Of a DNA stretch of 64,000 nucleotides, positions 62,778 to 64,000 are shown one piece after another; the first letter of the stretch is position 1, and every line of letters begins with the position of its first letter. Below the pieces are notes generated by a model. It was not told where the DNA came from. It was given only the letters and a program-made list of their open reading frames with translations, and searched no databases. The stretch is from contig CM057452.1 of assembly GCA_016271365.2 (NCBI GenBank), positions 1,246,415,001 through 1,246,479,000 on the forward strand, given 5' to 3'. The position numbers and the translations under genes were made by a program. This DNA is from Neoceratodus forsteri. Its lineage: Eukaryota > Chordata > Ceratodontiformes > Ceratodontidae.

Positions 62778-64000
62778 TAGTCACCACAGCACTAGTGCTT
62801 GGTGTGTCAATGTCCTACAGCTACAGATTACCATGTAACAACAACCCCAACACACTAACCATTAAACTAATTCACAAAACACCTCATTGCCCGTAGCAGC
62901 ACTGCAGAGCCATAAGCATAGAATAGGAATGTCCATCTGATTCTCCCCCACCCTCTCCATTCCCATTTACCCAGCACTGCAACTGCCATGGATCCCCTAC
63001 AAATAGCCAAGCAAGTCTCCCCTCCCCCTTACAGTTGGCTTTCACTTGCTTCATTATACCCGATAAGCCAAAGTGGTTCTACTGTATCCATCTCCTAACA
63101 GATGCAGGCATATCATCTTAAAAGCTAGCCCATTTCTCCATTACCACTATCTCACTCCCCCCGCCCCCTTTGCAAGTTTGATTTCTATTGTGGTCATTTC
63201 CTTGAGTTCCCTTATCACAATTTTCATAATTATTGCCACAGTCATCTTATAAGAGGCTTAGTTTGATGACATTAAAGTGTCCACCTGATTAAGGATCAAT
63301 TTCTGATAAATTATCATAACAGAACAGGGGTAGGCAGATGGGCAGAAAGTCAGTTTGTATGAATTTATCTGGGGCAGATATACTGCTAATGTAGCATTCT
63401 TTAACTTCCAGTGATAATTCCTGATTAGTTCCTTCTCTAACCTCTTCAGGTTTTGGATCGTGATCATCCAGAAGACTGAATGCCAAGAGGTCAGAATCCT
63501 ATGGTGTCAGCATAGCAATGGAATGTCGTGCTTCCAATTCCCATTTATTTTTGGGTTTGTATGAAAAGGTTTTTTGAGATTAAGCTTTTGAAAAAAATGT
63601 AAGTCAAAATAGATGTCAAGACAGTTGACCTTGGGATTGGGAATGAAGGTGAATCCCTTGCTAAGGACCAGAATTTGTGTATCTTTTAATGGGATACTTG
63701 AAATGTTACTTATTTCAATTTGGTGTTCCTCAGTTGTGTCTTAGTTAAAATCTTTGCAACAGCCTATGCCCTTCTCTCATATCTTGTCTTTCAGTATCAC
63801 CTTTTCATTTTTTTCAGGCTGTGCTGTTTTTGAGTTGTGGCTATGGTGCTTTGACAGAAATGTCACAGACCAAGTTGGTAGATGAGGGACTGGAACCACC
63901 AGTGTCAGGGTCTCTTAATTATGATAAAGTAGTAGATTGCTTGTTTCTTCTCCTTGATTGAGACCTATTGTGTGATCTTTCCATGCAGAGGGTTCTGGAA
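62778..64000. other. Unassigned intergenic sequence
   Basis: No gene, repeat or RNA recognised; short minus-strand frames near 63,260-63,486 have no known family. Confidence 0.4.

Noticed and set aside
63258..63486. Possible exon (69 and 65 codons, minus)
   Set aside because: Overlapping frames with no known family and no convincing splice sites.

Overview
This window reads as repeat-dense intergenic DNA from a vertebrate. I found no exon of a host gene, no rRNA or functional tRNA gene and nothing bacterial. The mix of repeats is CR1 LINEs with esterase ORF1, L2-like LINEs, a Gmr1-type Ty3/gypsy element, a complete DIRS-like tyrosine-recombinase element, a Penelope-like endonuclease, tRNA-headed SINEs and TIR DNA elements. 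This excludes mammals and birds and points to an amphibian (caecilian-like) or a non-avian reptile such as a turtle. That assignment is inference from element content.

Layout. 1-2,740 (minus): Gmr1-like element with the order gag(SCAN-like) - zinc knuckle - protease - integrase - RT; it runs off the left edge. 2,741-6,965 (minus): CR1 copy A, split by a 2.5-kb unclassified element (4,059-6,543) built of hairpins and palindromic ~290-bp tandem units. 6,966-7,925: 60-bp minisatellite. 7,945-8,434: Penelope-like GIY-YIG endonuclease remnant. 9,230-17,830 (minus): CR1-like LINE with ORF1 esterase and ORF2, cut in its RT by a plus-strand L2-like LINE (10,165-14,101) that carries a 2A-like motif. 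18,003-18,090: Penelope-tail-like repeat. 18,355-18,760: a second 60-bp minisatellite array of the same family. 19,152-20,594: degraded TIR DNA transposon, possibly Harbinger. 21,145-26,882: DIRS-like element with inverted termini and internal complementary region. 26,883-35,270: mostly unassigned DNA plus CR1 and L2 fragments.

35,270-41,700: LINE 3' end whose 3' region is a ~370-bp tandem array, interrupted by a second copy of the palindromic element (35,746-39,030), a tRNA-SINE (39,335-39,892, perfect 13-bp duplication) and a CR1 tail. 41,731-42,680 CR1 (minus). 43,065-44,694 CR1 (plus). 44,720-45,835 L2-like tail with a 347-bp MITE inside. 47,810-51,850 nearly full-length CR1 copy B (minus). 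51,953-55,700 CR1 copy C (minus) with a tRNA-SINE inserted (14-bp duplication). 55,960-56,690 ~110-bp minisatellite. 57,965-59,385 CR1-family fragment (plus). ~60,900-61,205 possible LTR end. 61,206-62,777 CR1 copy F (plus).

How they work together: these are selfish elements, not a host pathway. LINE ORF2 proteins (APE endonuclease plus RT) would move their own RNA and the SINEs in trans. DIRS integrates with a tyrosine recombinase, Gmr1-like elements with a DDE integrase, and Penelope-like elements with a GIY-YIG nuclease. Nearly every reading frame is broken, so the window is a record of past nested insertions. The least explained item is the palindromic element, found twice, with covarying hairpin stems and tandem inverted units.
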